Shown in pieces: positions 1 through 6,288 of a stretch of 7,264 nucleotides of DNA. The DNA comes from Reyranella sp. (GTDB lineage: Bacteria > Pseudomonadota > Alphaproteobacteria > Reyranellales > Reyranellaceae). The position numbers and the translations under genes were made by a program. Below the pieces are notes generated by a model, which worked only from the letters and a program-made list of their open reading frames with translations, did not search any database and was not told the origin of the DNA. The stretch is from NCBI GenBank assembly GCA_004296815.1, contig SCVT01000046.1:1-7264 (forward strand). Direction: 5' to 3'. The number at the start of each line of letters is the position of its first letter. Position 1 is the stretch's first letter.

Positions 1-831
1 CTCAAGATCGCTGCCGTCAAGGCGCCGGGCTTCGGTGATCGCCGCAAGGCGATGCTCGAGGACATGGCGATCCTGTGCGGCGGTCAGCTGATCTCCGAGG
101 ACCTCGGCATCAAGCTCGAGAACGTGACGCTCGACATGCTCGGCAAGGCCAAGAAGGTCATCGTCGAGAAGGAGAACACCACGATCGTCGACGGCTCGGG
201 CAAGAAGGCGGACCTCCAGGCCCGCATCGCCCAGATCAAGGCGCAGATCGAGGAGACCACCTCGGACTACGACCGCGAGAAGCTCCAGGAGCGCCTGGCC
301 AAGCTCGCCGGCGGTGTTGCGATCATCAAGGTCGGCGGCGCCACCGAGATCGAGGTCAAGGAGAAGAAGGATCGCGTTGACGACGCCATGCACGCCACCA
401 AGGCGGCCGTGGAAGAGGGTGTGGTCGCCGGTGGCGGCTCGGCCCTCCTGTACTCGATCCGCGCGCTGGAGAAGCTCCGCGCCGGCAACGAGGACCAGAA
501 GGTCGGCATCGAGATCGTGCGTCGTGCGCTGCAGGCGCCGGTCCGTCAGATCGCCGAGAACGCCGGCTTCGACGGCGCGGTGGTCGCGGGCAAGATGCTC
601 GACCAGAAGGACACGAACCACGGGTTCGATGCCCAGAAGGGCGAGTATGTCGACATGATCAAGGCGGGCATCATCGACCCGGTCAAGGTCGTGCGTACCG
701 CGCTGCAGGACGCCGCTTCGGTGGCCGGCCTCCTCGTGACGACCGAAGCCATGGTCGCCGAGAAGCCGGAGAAGAAGGCCCCGATGATGCCGCCGGGCGG
801 CGACGGTGGCATGGGCGGCATGGACTTCTAA
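1..831 (+). CDS. groL: 60 kDa chaperonin GroEL, 3' part (5' end outside window)
   Basis: This is the C-terminal 276 residues of the GroEL subunit, the ATP-driven cytoplasmic folding chaperonin that works with GroES. The reading frame is open from base 1. The first residues, around [14 protein letters not shown], match the apical domain near residue 280 of E. coli GroEL. The [20 protein letters not shown] segment follows, then [21 protein letters not shown] of the intermediate and equatorial domains. The second Asp of VDDA corresponds to the ATP-hydrolysis residue Asp398 of E. coli, and the GGG is part of the nucleotide pocket. The protein ends in the typical Gly/Met-rich tail [11 protein letters not shown]. 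No frameshift or missing motif is seen. Alphaproteobacteria often carry several groEL copies. The groES gene expected upstream is not in view, so which copy this is cannot be decided. An intrinsic terminator follows 26 bases after the stop codon. Confidence 0.98.
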   Translation, partial: LKIAAVKAPGFGDRRKAMLEDMAILCGGQLISEDLGIKLENVTLDMLGKAKKVIVEKENTTIVDGSGKKADLQARIAQIKAQIEETTSDYDREKLQERLAKLAGGVAIIKVGGATEIEVKEKKDRVDDAMHATKAAVEEGVVAGGGSALLYSIRALEKLRAGNEDQKVGIEIVRRALQAPVRQIAENAGFDGAVVAGKMLDQKDTNHGFDAQKGEYVDMIKAGIIDPVKVVRTALQDAASVAGLLVTTEAMVAEKPEKKAPMMPPGGDGGMGGMDF

Positions 832-857
832 GTCCAGCCGACACGAACGAGTTGGAG

Positions 858-891
858 AGGGCCGGGGAGCGATCCCCGGCCCTTCTTCTTT
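858..891 (+). terminator. Rho-independent terminator of groL
   Basis: A perfect 11-bp inverted repeat (AGGGCCGGGGA at 858-868 and TCCCCGGCCCT at 873-883) encloses a 4-base GCGA loop. It is followed by the pyrimidine-rich, mostly T run TCTTCTTT. It starts 26 bases after the groL stop and ends 17 bases before the Nudix start codon. The T run is interrupted by C, but the stem is very GC-rich. Confidence 0.88.
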
Positions 892-908
892 GCGCTAAGG
901 TCGGCCGG

Positions 909-1328
909 ATGAGCGGTCTTCCTCTCTCCATCAAAGGCGTCGTCATCGACGACGGCCGCGTGCTGCTGCTCCTGAACGAGCGCGGCGAGTGGGACCTGCC
1001 GGGCGGGCGGCCCGATCCCGGTGAGGATCATCGCGCCGCCCTCGTGCGCGAGGTGAGGGAAGAGGCCGGCTACGACGTCGAGGCGGGCGCGCTGCTCGAC
1101 GAGCACCTGTTCGAGGTGATCCCGCAGCGCTTCGTGCGCATCGTGGCCTACGCCTGTGCGCTGAGAGGCGGCGATCCGGCCCTCAGCCACGAGCATCACG
1201 AGATCCGCTGGGTGGCGCTCGGCGATCTCGGAGAGATGATCGACGGCAAGCCGTTGCCGAGGGGTTACCTCAGGGCGATACGCCAGGCGATCTGCCAACC
1301 CTTGTCGCCGAGCGACCGCGAGGTCTGA
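909..1328 (+). CDS. Nudix hydrolase
   Basis: This is a 139-residue Nudix-family pyrophosphohydrolase. Such enzymes cleave nucleoside diphosphates linked to another moiety, using divalent metal bound by the Nudix helix. The full Nudix box is visible at residues 33-55: G33, five residues, E39, seven residues, then REVREEAGY. The catalytic REVREE core is intact. A preceding strand (IKGVVIDDGRVLLLLN) and the WDLPGG segment are typical of the fold. The substrate cannot be read from sequence; MutT-like or ADP-ribose/NADH-type activity is possible. ATG at 909 is preferred because TAAGG lies about 8 bases upstream and the residues following it match the family N-terminus. An in-frame TTG at 852 would place the groL terminator inside the gene. 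The last 21 codons and the stop overlap the 3' end of the convergent minus-strand gene. Transcription must come from read-through or from a promoter in the groL terminator area. Confidence 0.9.
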   Translation: MSGLPLSIKGVVIDDGRVLLLLNERGEWDLPGGRPDPGEDHRAALVREVREEAGYDVEAGALLDEHLFEVIPQRFVRIVAYACALRGGDPALSHEHHEIRWVALGDLGEMIDGKPLPRGYLRAIRQAICQPLSPSDREV

Positions 1329-2329
1329 ACGCCGAGGAAGCGGTCGTGCGCGGCGGCGGCGCCGAGCCACAGCTCGTTCCAGGCGTCGAACGCCGCGATG
1401 GGATCGGCGAGGCTGAGCTCGCGCACCGCGCGCCAGCCCGCCAGGCGCACGGTGACGGCGCCGTCCTTCTCCTCGCTGGCGACGTCCTCGCCGCCGGCTT
1501 GCATCACCGCCGTGAGCCAGCGGCCGAAGTCGCGGGCGCTCTGCAGATCGCCGCGCTCGACGTCGGTCGGCAGGTCCATCTCGCGCGCCGTCTCCTCGTG
1601 GAACTGCAGCCCGACCAGGCGCGCGACCCGGCCCAGCTCCGTCTTCGTGTCCTCGGGCCCGAGCAGCTCCTGCAGGGTGGGCAGCATGGTGCGGAGATAT
1701 TCCAGCGCGTAGGAGCGGAAGGTCTTCTGCTTGCGCTCCTCGGGCCAGCTCGCGGTCTCGAGCTTCGGCTGGTTGGCCCAATCCACGCGCGGCATCGACT
1801 CGGTGCCGTAGGCGAAGCGGATGCGCTCCTCCTCCCTGATCGGCCGGCCGTGGTCGAAATAGTAGCCTTCGAGGCCCGGCAGCCCGTCGACCGTCATGCC
1901 GGTGCAGACGAAGCCCAGCCGGTCGTTGCCGAGCGACTGGCCGTTGTGGCCGTGCCAGCCGTGCAGCATGGCCGCGGAGACCGAGTGCGGCACCGCGGCG
2001 ATCGCCGTGCCTTTCCAGATCCAGCGGGGCGGCGGATAGCGCACCCAGGCCTTGTTGTCGCTCTCGCGCAGGTAGCCCGTCTTCACGCCGCCCAGCGCGT
2101 TGGAGTGGTAGTGGTAGAGGGCGCAGGCCGGCGCGTCCTTCTCGTCCGCGAGGCCGAGCTTCTGCAGGCCGGGCAGGAACTTCTCGAGGTGCTGGCGGCG
2201 GAAGTGGCGGAACACGTACTCGCGCGCGGTGTCCTCGCCGCGCCGGGTCACGAGGCCCAGCACCAGCGCCGTCATCAGCGCGTTGTAGAGCGTGCCAACC
2301 GCCTTGTAGGCGGCGGTGTCAGCCGCCAT
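1265..2329 (-). CDS. Conserved-looking protein of unknown family, last gene of the sseA unit
   Basis: I do not recognise this family. The protein is 354 residues long from ATG at 2329; an alternative GTG at 2341 would give 358 residues and overlap the upstream stop by 8 bases. It has no signal peptide and no clear long membrane segment, so it is probably cytoplasmic. The first 70 residues look helical and basic (KAVGTLYNALMTALVLGLVT, then FRRQHLEKFLPGLQKLGL). A central region rich in His, Trp and Tyr follows (ALYHYHSNALGG, RWIWKGTAIAAVPHS, HGWHGHNGQS, FVCTGMTVDGLPGLEGYYFD). The C-terminal half is helical with many acidic and Arg residues. The His cluster could bind metal or form an active site, but this is inference. 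Composition and GC-rich third positions support it as the real frame over the Arg/Ala-rich opposite-strand frames. It lies 4 bases after the DUF1330 stop with no clear Shine-Dalgarno, suggesting translational coupling. Its 3' end overlaps the Nudix gene. Confidence 0.82.
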   Translation of the reverse strand: MAADTAAYKAVGTLYNALMTALVLGLVTRRGEDTAREYVFRHFRRQHLEKFLPGLQKLGLADEKDAPACALYHYHSNALGGVKTGYLRESDNKAWVRYPPPRWIWKGTAIAAVPHSVSAAMLHGWHGHNGQSLGNDRLGFVCTGMTVDGLPGLEGYYFDHGRPIREEERIRFAYGTESMPRVDWANQPKLETASWPEERKQKTFRSYALEYLRTMLPTLQELLGPEDTKTELGRVARLVGLQFHEETAREMDLPTDVERGDLQSARDFGRWLTAVMQAGGEDVASEEKDGAVTVRLAGWRAVRELSLADPIAAFDAWNELWLGAAAAHDRFLGVQTSRSLGDKGWQIAWRIALR

Positions 2330-2333
2330 CGGA

Positions 2334-2627
2334 CTAACCACTATAGCCGTCGACCAGGATGGCCTTCGACTTGCCGGCCTTCAGCCGCATCTCGAGCAGC
2401 GGCTTGTAGTGGTCCGAATCGTAGAACTCCTCGGCCTTGGCGTAGGTCGGGAACTCCAGCACCACGACGCGTGGTGGCGTCCAGCCGCCTTCCAGCGTCC
2501 TGGTCTTGCCGCCACGCACGATGAACTTGCCGCCGAACTTGGCGACGGCGCCCGGCGTGTGCTTGCGGTACTCGGTCATGAGCGCTTCGTCGGTCGTGTC
2601 GATCTCGACGATGATGTAGGCAGCCAC
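2334..2627 (-). CDS. DUF1330 domain-containing protein
   Basis: This 97-residue protein matches the DUF1330 family, small proteins with a dimeric ferredoxin-like alpha/beta-barrel fold and no settled function. Visible family features are the N-terminal strand AAYIIVEI, the Y-R pair in MTEYRKHTPGAVAKFGGKF, the FIVRGG segment, and VVVLEFPTYAKAEEFYDSDHYKPLLEMR near the C-terminus (given here as the familiar order of strand, helix, and YxPLxxxR end). It covers the whole family length. The start is GTG at 2627, with a strong Shine-Dalgarno (GGGAGG) 6 bases before it. That site begins immediately after the sseA stop codon, leaving only 12 bases between the two genes. Its stop falls at the start region of the unknown gene downstream, so the three genes are very likely one transcript. 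Its role in the cell cannot be named from sequence. Confidence 0.93.
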   Translation of the reverse strand: MAAYIIVEIDTTDEALMTEYRKHTPGAVAKFGGKFIVRGGKTRTLEGGWTPPRVVVLEFPTYAKAEEFYDSDHYKPLLEMRLKAGKSKAILVDGYSG

Positions 2628-2640
2628 GTCGTTCCTCCCT
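2625..2640 (-). promoter_or_regulatory. Ribosome binding site and GTG start of the DUF1330 gene
   Basis: Read on the minus strand, GAGGGAGGAACGAC precedes GTG. The GGAGG core is spaced 6 bases from the start codon and directly follows the TGA of sseA. This strong site fixes the GTG at 2627 as the start despite the lack of ATG. Confidence 0.75.
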
Positions 2641-3503
2641 CAGCCCTGTTCCATCGGCAGCGACGGGTCGTTGGCCCATTCCTGCATGGAGTTGTCGTAC
2701 ACCGATACGTTCTTATGGCCGAGCAGCGCCGTGAGCACGAAGGCATCGAGCGTGGCTGCTATGCCGCCGCCGCAATAGACGAGCACGCGCTTGTCGGGCG
2801 CGGCGCCCACGCCCTCGAAGGCGGCGCGCAGGTCGGCGATCGGCTTCAGCGCCTTGTCGGGACCGAACAGGCTGGCGGCCGGCACGCAGGACGAGCCCGC
2901 GATGCGGCCGGCGCGGCCGTAGACCACGCCGCCCGTGCCATTGTGCTGGTCGTGGCTCAGCGCATTGAGCGTCAGCGTCGCCTTGTCGCCGATCGCGTCC
3001 TTGATCGCGACCTTGTCGACGAAGATCTCCGGTCGGCCGCGCAGGCTGAGCGTCGCCGGCGGATGGGTCGCGGCGTCGGTTGAGAGCAGACGGTTCTCGG
3101 CCTTCCACTTGTCGAGCCCGCCGTCGAGGATGGCCACGTCGTCGAAGCCGACGGCGCGCAGCATCCACCAGATGCGGCTCGCCCAGACCGGCGAGGCGTG
3201 GCTGTAGAGAACGACGAAGGTGCCGTGGCCGACGCCCTTGGCGGCGAAGGCCTTGGTCAGCTCACCGAGCGAGGGGAGCGTGAAGCGGAGCTTCGAGCCC
3301 TTGTCGGAGAGGTCGGCCTGCAGGTCGAGATAGGCCGCGCCCGGGATGTGGGCCTTGTCGTAGTTGGCGCGACCGCTTTCGGCGATGTAGCGGCCGTCGG
3401 GTCCGGGCTTGAGATAGGTGGTGCAGTCGAAGACGCGCAGCGCCGGGGCGCCGAGCTGGCGCGCAAGATCGTCCGTCGAGATCAGGTTGGCCGAATGGGC
3501 CAT
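2640..3503 (-). CDS. sseA: Two-domain sulfurtransferase (rhodanese / 3-mercaptopyruvate sulfurtransferase-like)
   Basis: This 287-residue cytoplasmic enzyme has two tandem rhodanese domains, the layout of thiosulfate and 3-mercaptopyruvate sulfurtransferases. These move a sulfane sulfur from donor to thiol or cyanide through a cysteine persulfide. The N-terminal non-catalytic domain (about residues 7-140) shows [34 protein letters not shown] and [11 protein letters not shown]. The C-terminal domain carries the active cysteine C244 in [14 protein letters not shown]. The loop CGGGIAA differs from CG(S/T)GVTA of typical mercaptopyruvate enzymes and CRKGVTA of thiosulfate enzymes. The usual GHIPGA of the second domain reads GRIAGSS. 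The donor specificity, and hence the symbol, is therefore tentative. ATG at 3503 has GGGAGAG about 4 bases upstream, but that site lies in one arm of a perfect inverted repeat. It follows the small secreted-protein gene after 44 bases and precedes the DUF1330 gene by 12. Confidence 0.9.
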   Translation of the reverse strand: MAHSANLISTDDLARQLGAPALRVFDCTTYLKPGPDGRYIAESGRANYDKAHIPGAAYLDLQADLSDKGSKLRFTLPSLGELTKAFAAKGVGHGTFVVLYSHASPVWASRIWWMLRAVGFDDVAILDGGLDKWKAENRLLSTDAATHPPATLSLRGRPEIFVDKVAIKDAIGDKATLTLNALSHDQHNGTGGVVYGRAGRIAGSSCVPAASLFGPDKALKPIADLRAAFEGVGAAPDKRVLVYCGGGIAATLDAFVLTALLGHKNVSVYDNSMQEWANDPSLPMEQG

Positions 3504-3505
3504 GT

Positions 3506-3529
3506 CGCTCTCCCGTTGTTGGGAGAGCG
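3506..3529 (-). promoter_or_regulatory. Hairpin covering the sseA ribosome binding site
   Basis: A perfect 9-bp inverted repeat (CGCTCTCCC and GGGAGAGCG) with a 6-base loop (AACAAC on the minus strand) lies 2 bases upstream of the sseA ATG. Its promoter-distal arm is the sseA Shine-Dalgarno GGGAGAG. There is no T run after it on either strand, so it is not a standard intrinsic terminator. Control of translation or mRNA processing is inferred. Confidence 0.6.
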
Positions 3530-3547
3530 GAGACTAGCCGAGAAGAA

Positions 3548-3895
3548 CTAGATCGTCTTCGACGGCAGCGGCGGCACGGTGACCGGGCCGGACGGCGCTG
3601 CGGCCGGAGCGGCAGCGGGCGCCGACGGCGCGAGCTGGCCGACGTCGGGCGACTTCGGCGTCGCGGTCGCGGCCGGCTTCTTCGCCTTCTTCGTTGGTTG
3701 CGCCTTGGCCACCTTGATGTTCTTCAGGCAGGCGTTGCGCTGCGAGGCGCTCTTCATCTTGTTGCAGTAGGCGGCCGTGCCGGATTTCGGCTTGGCGGTC
3801 GGGGTCGGCGTGGGCTGGGCCTCGTCCTGGGCGAAGGACGGGGAAGCAAAAGCGACCGCAGCCAGGGCGGCCATGCCGGCGATCAACAAACGCAT
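3548..3895 (-). CDS. Small secreted Ala/Pro-rich protein with a Cys pair
   Basis: This 115-residue protein starts with a clear Sec signal peptide: MRLL, a hydrophobic stretch [14 protein letters not shown], then SPSFA with likely cleavage after A22, before QDE. The mature protein should be periplasmic or exported. A Thr/Pro-rich linker (residues 28-36) leads to a short core with two cysteines, C44 and C56, in [17 protein letters not shown]. These could form one disulfide. The core faintly recalls a PsiF-type repeat (CN at the start, CLK at the end), but it is shorter and I would not assign it. The rest is low-complexity: a Lys-rich patch (KKAKKP) and Ala/Pro runs to the end. ATG at 3895 has GGGAGAA 6 bases upstream, and a good promoter lies 63 bases upstream. 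It is the first gene of the minus-strand unit. The function is unknown. Confidence 0.85.
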   Translation of the reverse strand: MRLLIAGMAALAAVAFASPSFAQDEAQPTPTPTAKPKSGTAAYCNKMKSASQRNACLKNIKVAKAQPTKKAKKPAATATPKSPDVGQLAPSAPAAAPAAAPSGPVTVPPLPSKTI

Positions 3896-4022
3896 CTGAT
3901 TTCTCCCGGGCCGCTTTGCGTGAGGGGGCGAGTGCGGCCTCGCTGTATCGTCAAAAAACTATGCGATTTGTACCATTTATGTCAAATTCTTAATGCTTTA
4001 GTCCAACTGAAATCGGCAAACT
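3896..4022. other. Divergent intergenic region, secreted-protein gene / AEC transporter
   Basis: This 127-base spacer has a GC-rich half (3896-3950) and an AT-rich half (3951-4020). The GC-rich half is the likely 5' untranslated region of the minus-strand unit and contains a 6-bp inverted repeat (GGCCGC at 3909-3914, GCGGCC at 3934-3939). The AT-rich half holds the minus-strand promoter. For the plus strand only a poor pair can be proposed, TTGTAC at 3968-3973 and TAATGC at 3991-3996 with 17 bases between, so the transporter promoter is unresolved. Confidence 0.55.
3958..3985 (-). promoter_or_regulatory. Sigma70-type promoter for the secreted-protein/sseA unit
   Basis: On the minus strand a perfect -35 TTGACA (3985-3980) is followed by a 16-base spacer and CATAGT (3963-3958), which matches four of six bases of the -10 consensus. 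It lies in the AT-rich part of the intergenic region and predicts a start near 3951, giving a 5' untranslated region of about 55 bases before ATG 3895. Confidence 0.6.
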
Positions 4023-4961
4023 TTGCAGGCCATCCTCAACGTCGCCTTCCCGATCTTCGGGGTCATCCTGGCGGGCTATCTGGCCGGCCGCTGGCGCATC
4101 CTGGGCGGCGAGGCGACCGGCGCGCTGAACGCCTTCGTGAGCTACTTCGCCCTGCCGGTCCTGTTCTTCGGCACGCTGGCCCGCACGCCCGTGGCGGCGG
4201 TGCTCGATCCCAGCCTGATGGCGGGCTTCGGCATCGCCGTGATCGCGACCTTCGTGGTCGGCATGGCGACCACGCGGCTGGTCTCGCGCGGCGGCCTCGC
4301 GTCCATGAGCCTGCAGGGGATCGCCTCCTCGTGGGGCAATGTCGGCTACATGGGCGTGCCGCTCTGCCTCGCGGCGTTCGGCGAGGCGGGCCTGCCGCCC
4401 GCCATGCTCAGCGTGATCGTGACGGCGGTCGTATCGATGGTGTTCGGCGTCATGCTGATCGAGCTCGAGGTCGCGGCGGGGCACGGACCGCTGATGACCT
4501 TCCTGCGTGCCGCCTTCAACGTCGCGCGCAATCCGCTGCCGATGTCGATTGCGCTCGGCATCCTGGTGTCGTGGATCGGCGTCGCGATCCCCGTGCCGGT
4601 CGAGAAGTGGATCGACCTGATGGGCGCCGCGGCGGCGCCCTGCGCGCTGTTCGCCATCGGGCTCTTCCTGTCCGACAAGTCGATCAAGAGCGGGCTCGCC
4701 GAGGCGGGCCTCGCCACCCTGATCAAGCTCGTGCTGCAGCCGCTCGCGGCGTTGCTGATCCTGCCTTGGTTCGTGCCGCTCGACTCGATCGCGGGCAAAG
4801 TCGCGTTGCTGATGGCCGCGCTGCCGACCGCGGCCAATGCGTTCGTGCTCGCCCGCCAGTTCGACATCTCGGTCGAAAAGAACTCTGCAGCCGTACTGTT
4901 GTCGACGGCCTTCTCGGTGATCACGGTTTCTGCTTTGCTGGTGTGGCTGCGCGTGTCCTGA
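4023..4961 (+). CDS. AEC (auxin efflux carrier) family transporter
   Basis: This 312-residue inner-membrane protein of the AEC/Mem_trans family has about ten predicted membrane helices. Bacterial members export or exchange small organic anions such as malate; the substrate here cannot be read. Family marks are the first helix [19 protein letters not shown], the NVGYMGVP break in a central helix (residues 106-113), the VARNPLPM start of the second half (167-174), [12 protein letters not shown] (205-216), and [14 protein letters not shown] (267-280) in the penultimate helix region. The start is TTG at 4023. An in-frame TGA lies at 4008-4010, no ATG or GTG lies between them, and the residue order after TTG matches the usual family N-terminus. 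The next in-frame Met is about residue 66, which would remove two helices. No convincing Shine-Dalgarno precedes the TTG. mscL follows after 17 bases, suggesting a shared transcript. Confidence 0.92.
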   Translation: MQAILNVAFPIFGVILAGYLAGRWRILGGEATGALNAFVSYFALPVLFFGTLARTPVAAVLDPSLMAGFGIAVIATFVVGMATTRLVSRGGLASMSLQGIASSWGNVGYMGVPLCLAAFGEAGLPPAMLSVIVTAVVSMVFGVMLIELEVAAGHGPLMTFLRAAFNVARNPLPMSIALGILVSWIGVAIPVPVEKWIDLMGAAAAPCALFAIGLFLSDKSIKSGLAEAGLATLIKLVLQPLAALLILPWFVPLDSIAGKVALLMAALPTAANAFVLARQFDISVEKNSAAVLLSTAFSVITVSALLVWLRVS

Positions 4962-4978
4962 CGACAACGGAGGAGAAC

Positions 4979-5401
4979 ATGCTCCAGGAATTCAAGAAGT
5001 TCGCGTTGCGCGGCAACGTGGTCGATCTCGCGGTCGGCGTGATCATCGGCGTCGCCTTCGGAAAAATCGTCGACTCGCTGGTCGGCGACGTCATCATGCC
5101 GATCATCGGCCGCATCTTCGGCGGGCTCGACTTCACCAACTACTTCATCGGGCTGACGACGGCCGCCAGCCAGGCGCCGACCTACGATGCTGCCAAGAAG
5201 GCCGGCGCCACGATCGGCTACGGCACCTTCATCACCGTGACGGTGAACTTCATCATCATCGCCTGGGTGCTGTTCATCGTGATCAAGGGCATGAACCGCG
5301 TGATGAAGGCGGAGGAAGCCGCTCCGGCGCCGCCGGCTCCGCCGACCAAGGAGCAGGAGCTGCTGACCGAGATCCGCGATCTCCTGAAGGCGCGCGCCTA
5401 G
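4979..5401 (+). CDS. mscL: Large-conductance mechanosensitive channel MscL
   Basis: This 140-residue MscL is the inner-membrane homopentameric channel that opens at high membrane tension and vents solutes during osmotic downshock. The amphipathic N-terminal helix ([13 protein letters not shown]) is followed by the highly conserved first membrane helix with [18 protein letters not shown] (14-31) and the SLVGDVIMP end. A periplasmic loop (about 48-78) follows, then the second membrane helix (about 83-103, [19 protein letters not shown]), an Ala/Pro linker (114-122), and the C-terminal bundle helix [13 protein letters not shown] (125-137). Length and order are normal for the family. The start is ATG at 4979, with a strong GGAGGAG about 3 to 9 bases upstream. 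It sits 17 bases after the transporter stop. Its TAG stop overlaps the dapA stop on the other strand within the palindrome CTAG. Confidence 0.97.
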   Translation: MLQEFKKFALRGNVVDLAVGVIIGVAFGKIVDSLVGDVIMPIIGRIFGGLDFTNYFIGLTTAASQAPTYDAAKKAGATIGYGTFITVTVNFIIIAWVLFIVIKGMNRVMKAEEAAPAPPAPPTKEQELLTEIRDLLKARA

Positions 5402-6288
5402 GCCGCCGCTTTCGTCTCGCCGGCGAACGCCGCGTCGAGCCGGCGGGCGAGGCCGTCGGAGATCTTCGTGAGCGGCAGGCGGCATTCGGGCGAGGCGATC
5501 AGCCCCTGCCGCCACAGGAGATGCTTGATCGGCATCGGGTTCGCCTCGGCGAAGAGCAGCGGCGTGATCTCGGCGAGCGGCGCCCAGGCCGAGCGGGCGC
5601 CCGCTACGTCGTTCTGGGCAAAGCGCTTCCCGACCTCGACGAAGCGCTCCGTCATCAGATGGCTCGCGGCCAGGATGCCGCCGTCGGCGCCGTTGGCCAT
5701 CATGGTGAAATAGAGCGCGTCCTCGCCGGTCAGCACCGAGAAGTCGGCGGGCTTGCGCGCCAGGAGCTCGAGCGACTGGGCGATGCTGCCGGAACTGTCC
5801 TTCACGCCCACGATGTTCGGCACCTTCGCGAGCTCGAGCAGCGAGTCGTTGGAGAGGTTCACCGCCGTGCGATAGGGGATGTTGTAGATCACCACGTCGC
5901 GGTCGGTCGCCTGGGCGATGCGGCGGAAGTGCTCGATCAGCCCGTCCTGGCTCGGCCGGTTGTAGTAGGGGCAGACCGACACGATGCCCTCGAAGGGCAG
6001 GTGGCGAAGCCGCTTCAGTTCCTTCTCGACCTTGTGCGTGGCGTTCGAGCCCACGCCAACGAACACCGGCGCGCGCCCCTTGGCAACGGCGAGCGTGCGC
6101 TCGACCACGGCCGCGATCTCGTCCTCGTCGAGGGCGGGCGATTCGCCGGTCGTGCCCAGCGGGAACAGCCCGTCGACGCCTTTGGCGAGATAGTGCGCGA
6201 CGAGGCGCTCGTAGCTCTGCAGGTCGAGGGCGCCGTCCTTGAACGGCGTGATGAGCGGCAGCCAGAGGCCGGAGATCTTGGGGGTCAT
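5398..6288 (-). CDS. dapA: 4-hydroxy-tetrahydrodipicolinate synthase (DapA family)
   Basis: This 296-residue class I aldolase of the DapA family condenses pyruvate with aspartate semialdehyde in the lysine and diaminopimelate pathway. Catalytic residues are in place: T46-T47 of GTTGES, Y109 of CPYYNRP, Y135 of IYNIPYRT, R140, which binds the substrate carboxylate, and Schiff-base lysine K163 in GVKDSSG. These sit two residues later than in E. coli DapA. The C-terminal ANPMPIK and RLPLTKISD segments also fit true DapA. YRTA replaces the SRTG of E. coli, and several residues of the lysine feedback site differ (see findings), so a paralogue acting on a related keto acid remains possible. ATG 6288 is the only start, because an in-frame TAG lies 15 bases upstream. 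No Shine-Dalgarno precedes it. The LysR regulator is divergent, and the 3' end overlaps mscL by 4 bases. The smpB gene that often follows dapA in alphaproteobacteria is absent here. Confidence 0.92.
   Translation of the reverse strand: MTPKISGLWLPLITPFKDGALDLQSYERLVAHYLAKGVDGLFPLGTTGESPALDEDEIAAVVERTLAVAKGRAPVFVGVGSNATHKVEKELKRLRHLPFEGIVSVCPYYNRPSQDGLIEHFRRIAQATDRDVVIYNIPYRTAVNLSNDSLLELAKVPNIVGVKDSSGSIAQSLELLARKPADFSVLTGEDALYFTMMANGADGGILAASHLMTERFVEVGKRFAQNDVAGARSAWAPLAEITPLLFAEANPMPIKHLLWRQGLIASPECRLPLTKISDGLARRLDAAFAGETKAAA

Noticed and set aside
852..908. A TTG start giving a 19-residue longer Nudix protein
   Set aside because: The extension would encode the groL terminator hairpin, and ATG 909 has a ribosome site and the expected N-terminus.
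1244..1259. A 6-bp stem (CGGCAA and TTGCCG) just beyond the stop of the minus-strand unit, as a terminator
   Set aside because: The stem is short, no T run follows on the minus strand, and it lies within Nudix codons.
828..1781. A 317-codon minus-strand frame across the Nudix gene
   Set aside because: It has shadow composition, covers the groL terminator and the intact Nudix motif, and has no start context.
1346..2524. A 392-codon open frame on the plus strand, longer than the gene called opposite it
   Set aside because: Its product is almost entirely Arg, Ala, Gly, Val and Leu with no domain. It runs opposite two genes with balanced composition and, for DUF1330, a known family, so it is a by-product of GC-rich DNA.
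3584..3622. Repetitive GC-rich sequence near the end of the secreted-protein gene, as a DNA repeat
   Set aside because: It encodes an irregular Ala/Pro tail. The units are not exact, so it is low-complexity coding sequence, not a repeat element.
3990..4967. A 325-codon minus-strand frame opposite the transporter
   Set aside because: The product is dominated by Arg, Gln, His, Asp and Glu with no hydrophobic core, as expected of the antisense of a membrane protein gene.
5389..5398. The self-complementary GGCGCGCGCC at the mscL end, as a terminator
   Set aside because: There is no loop and no T run; it is a simple palindrome in Ala/Arg codons.
3698..5401. A 567-codon open frame running through the transporter into MscL, apparently a large fusion protein
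   Set aside because: Only the last 140 residues are MscL, which has its own ATG and strong ribosome site at 4979. The earlier part is out of frame with the transporter and has shadow-like composition.
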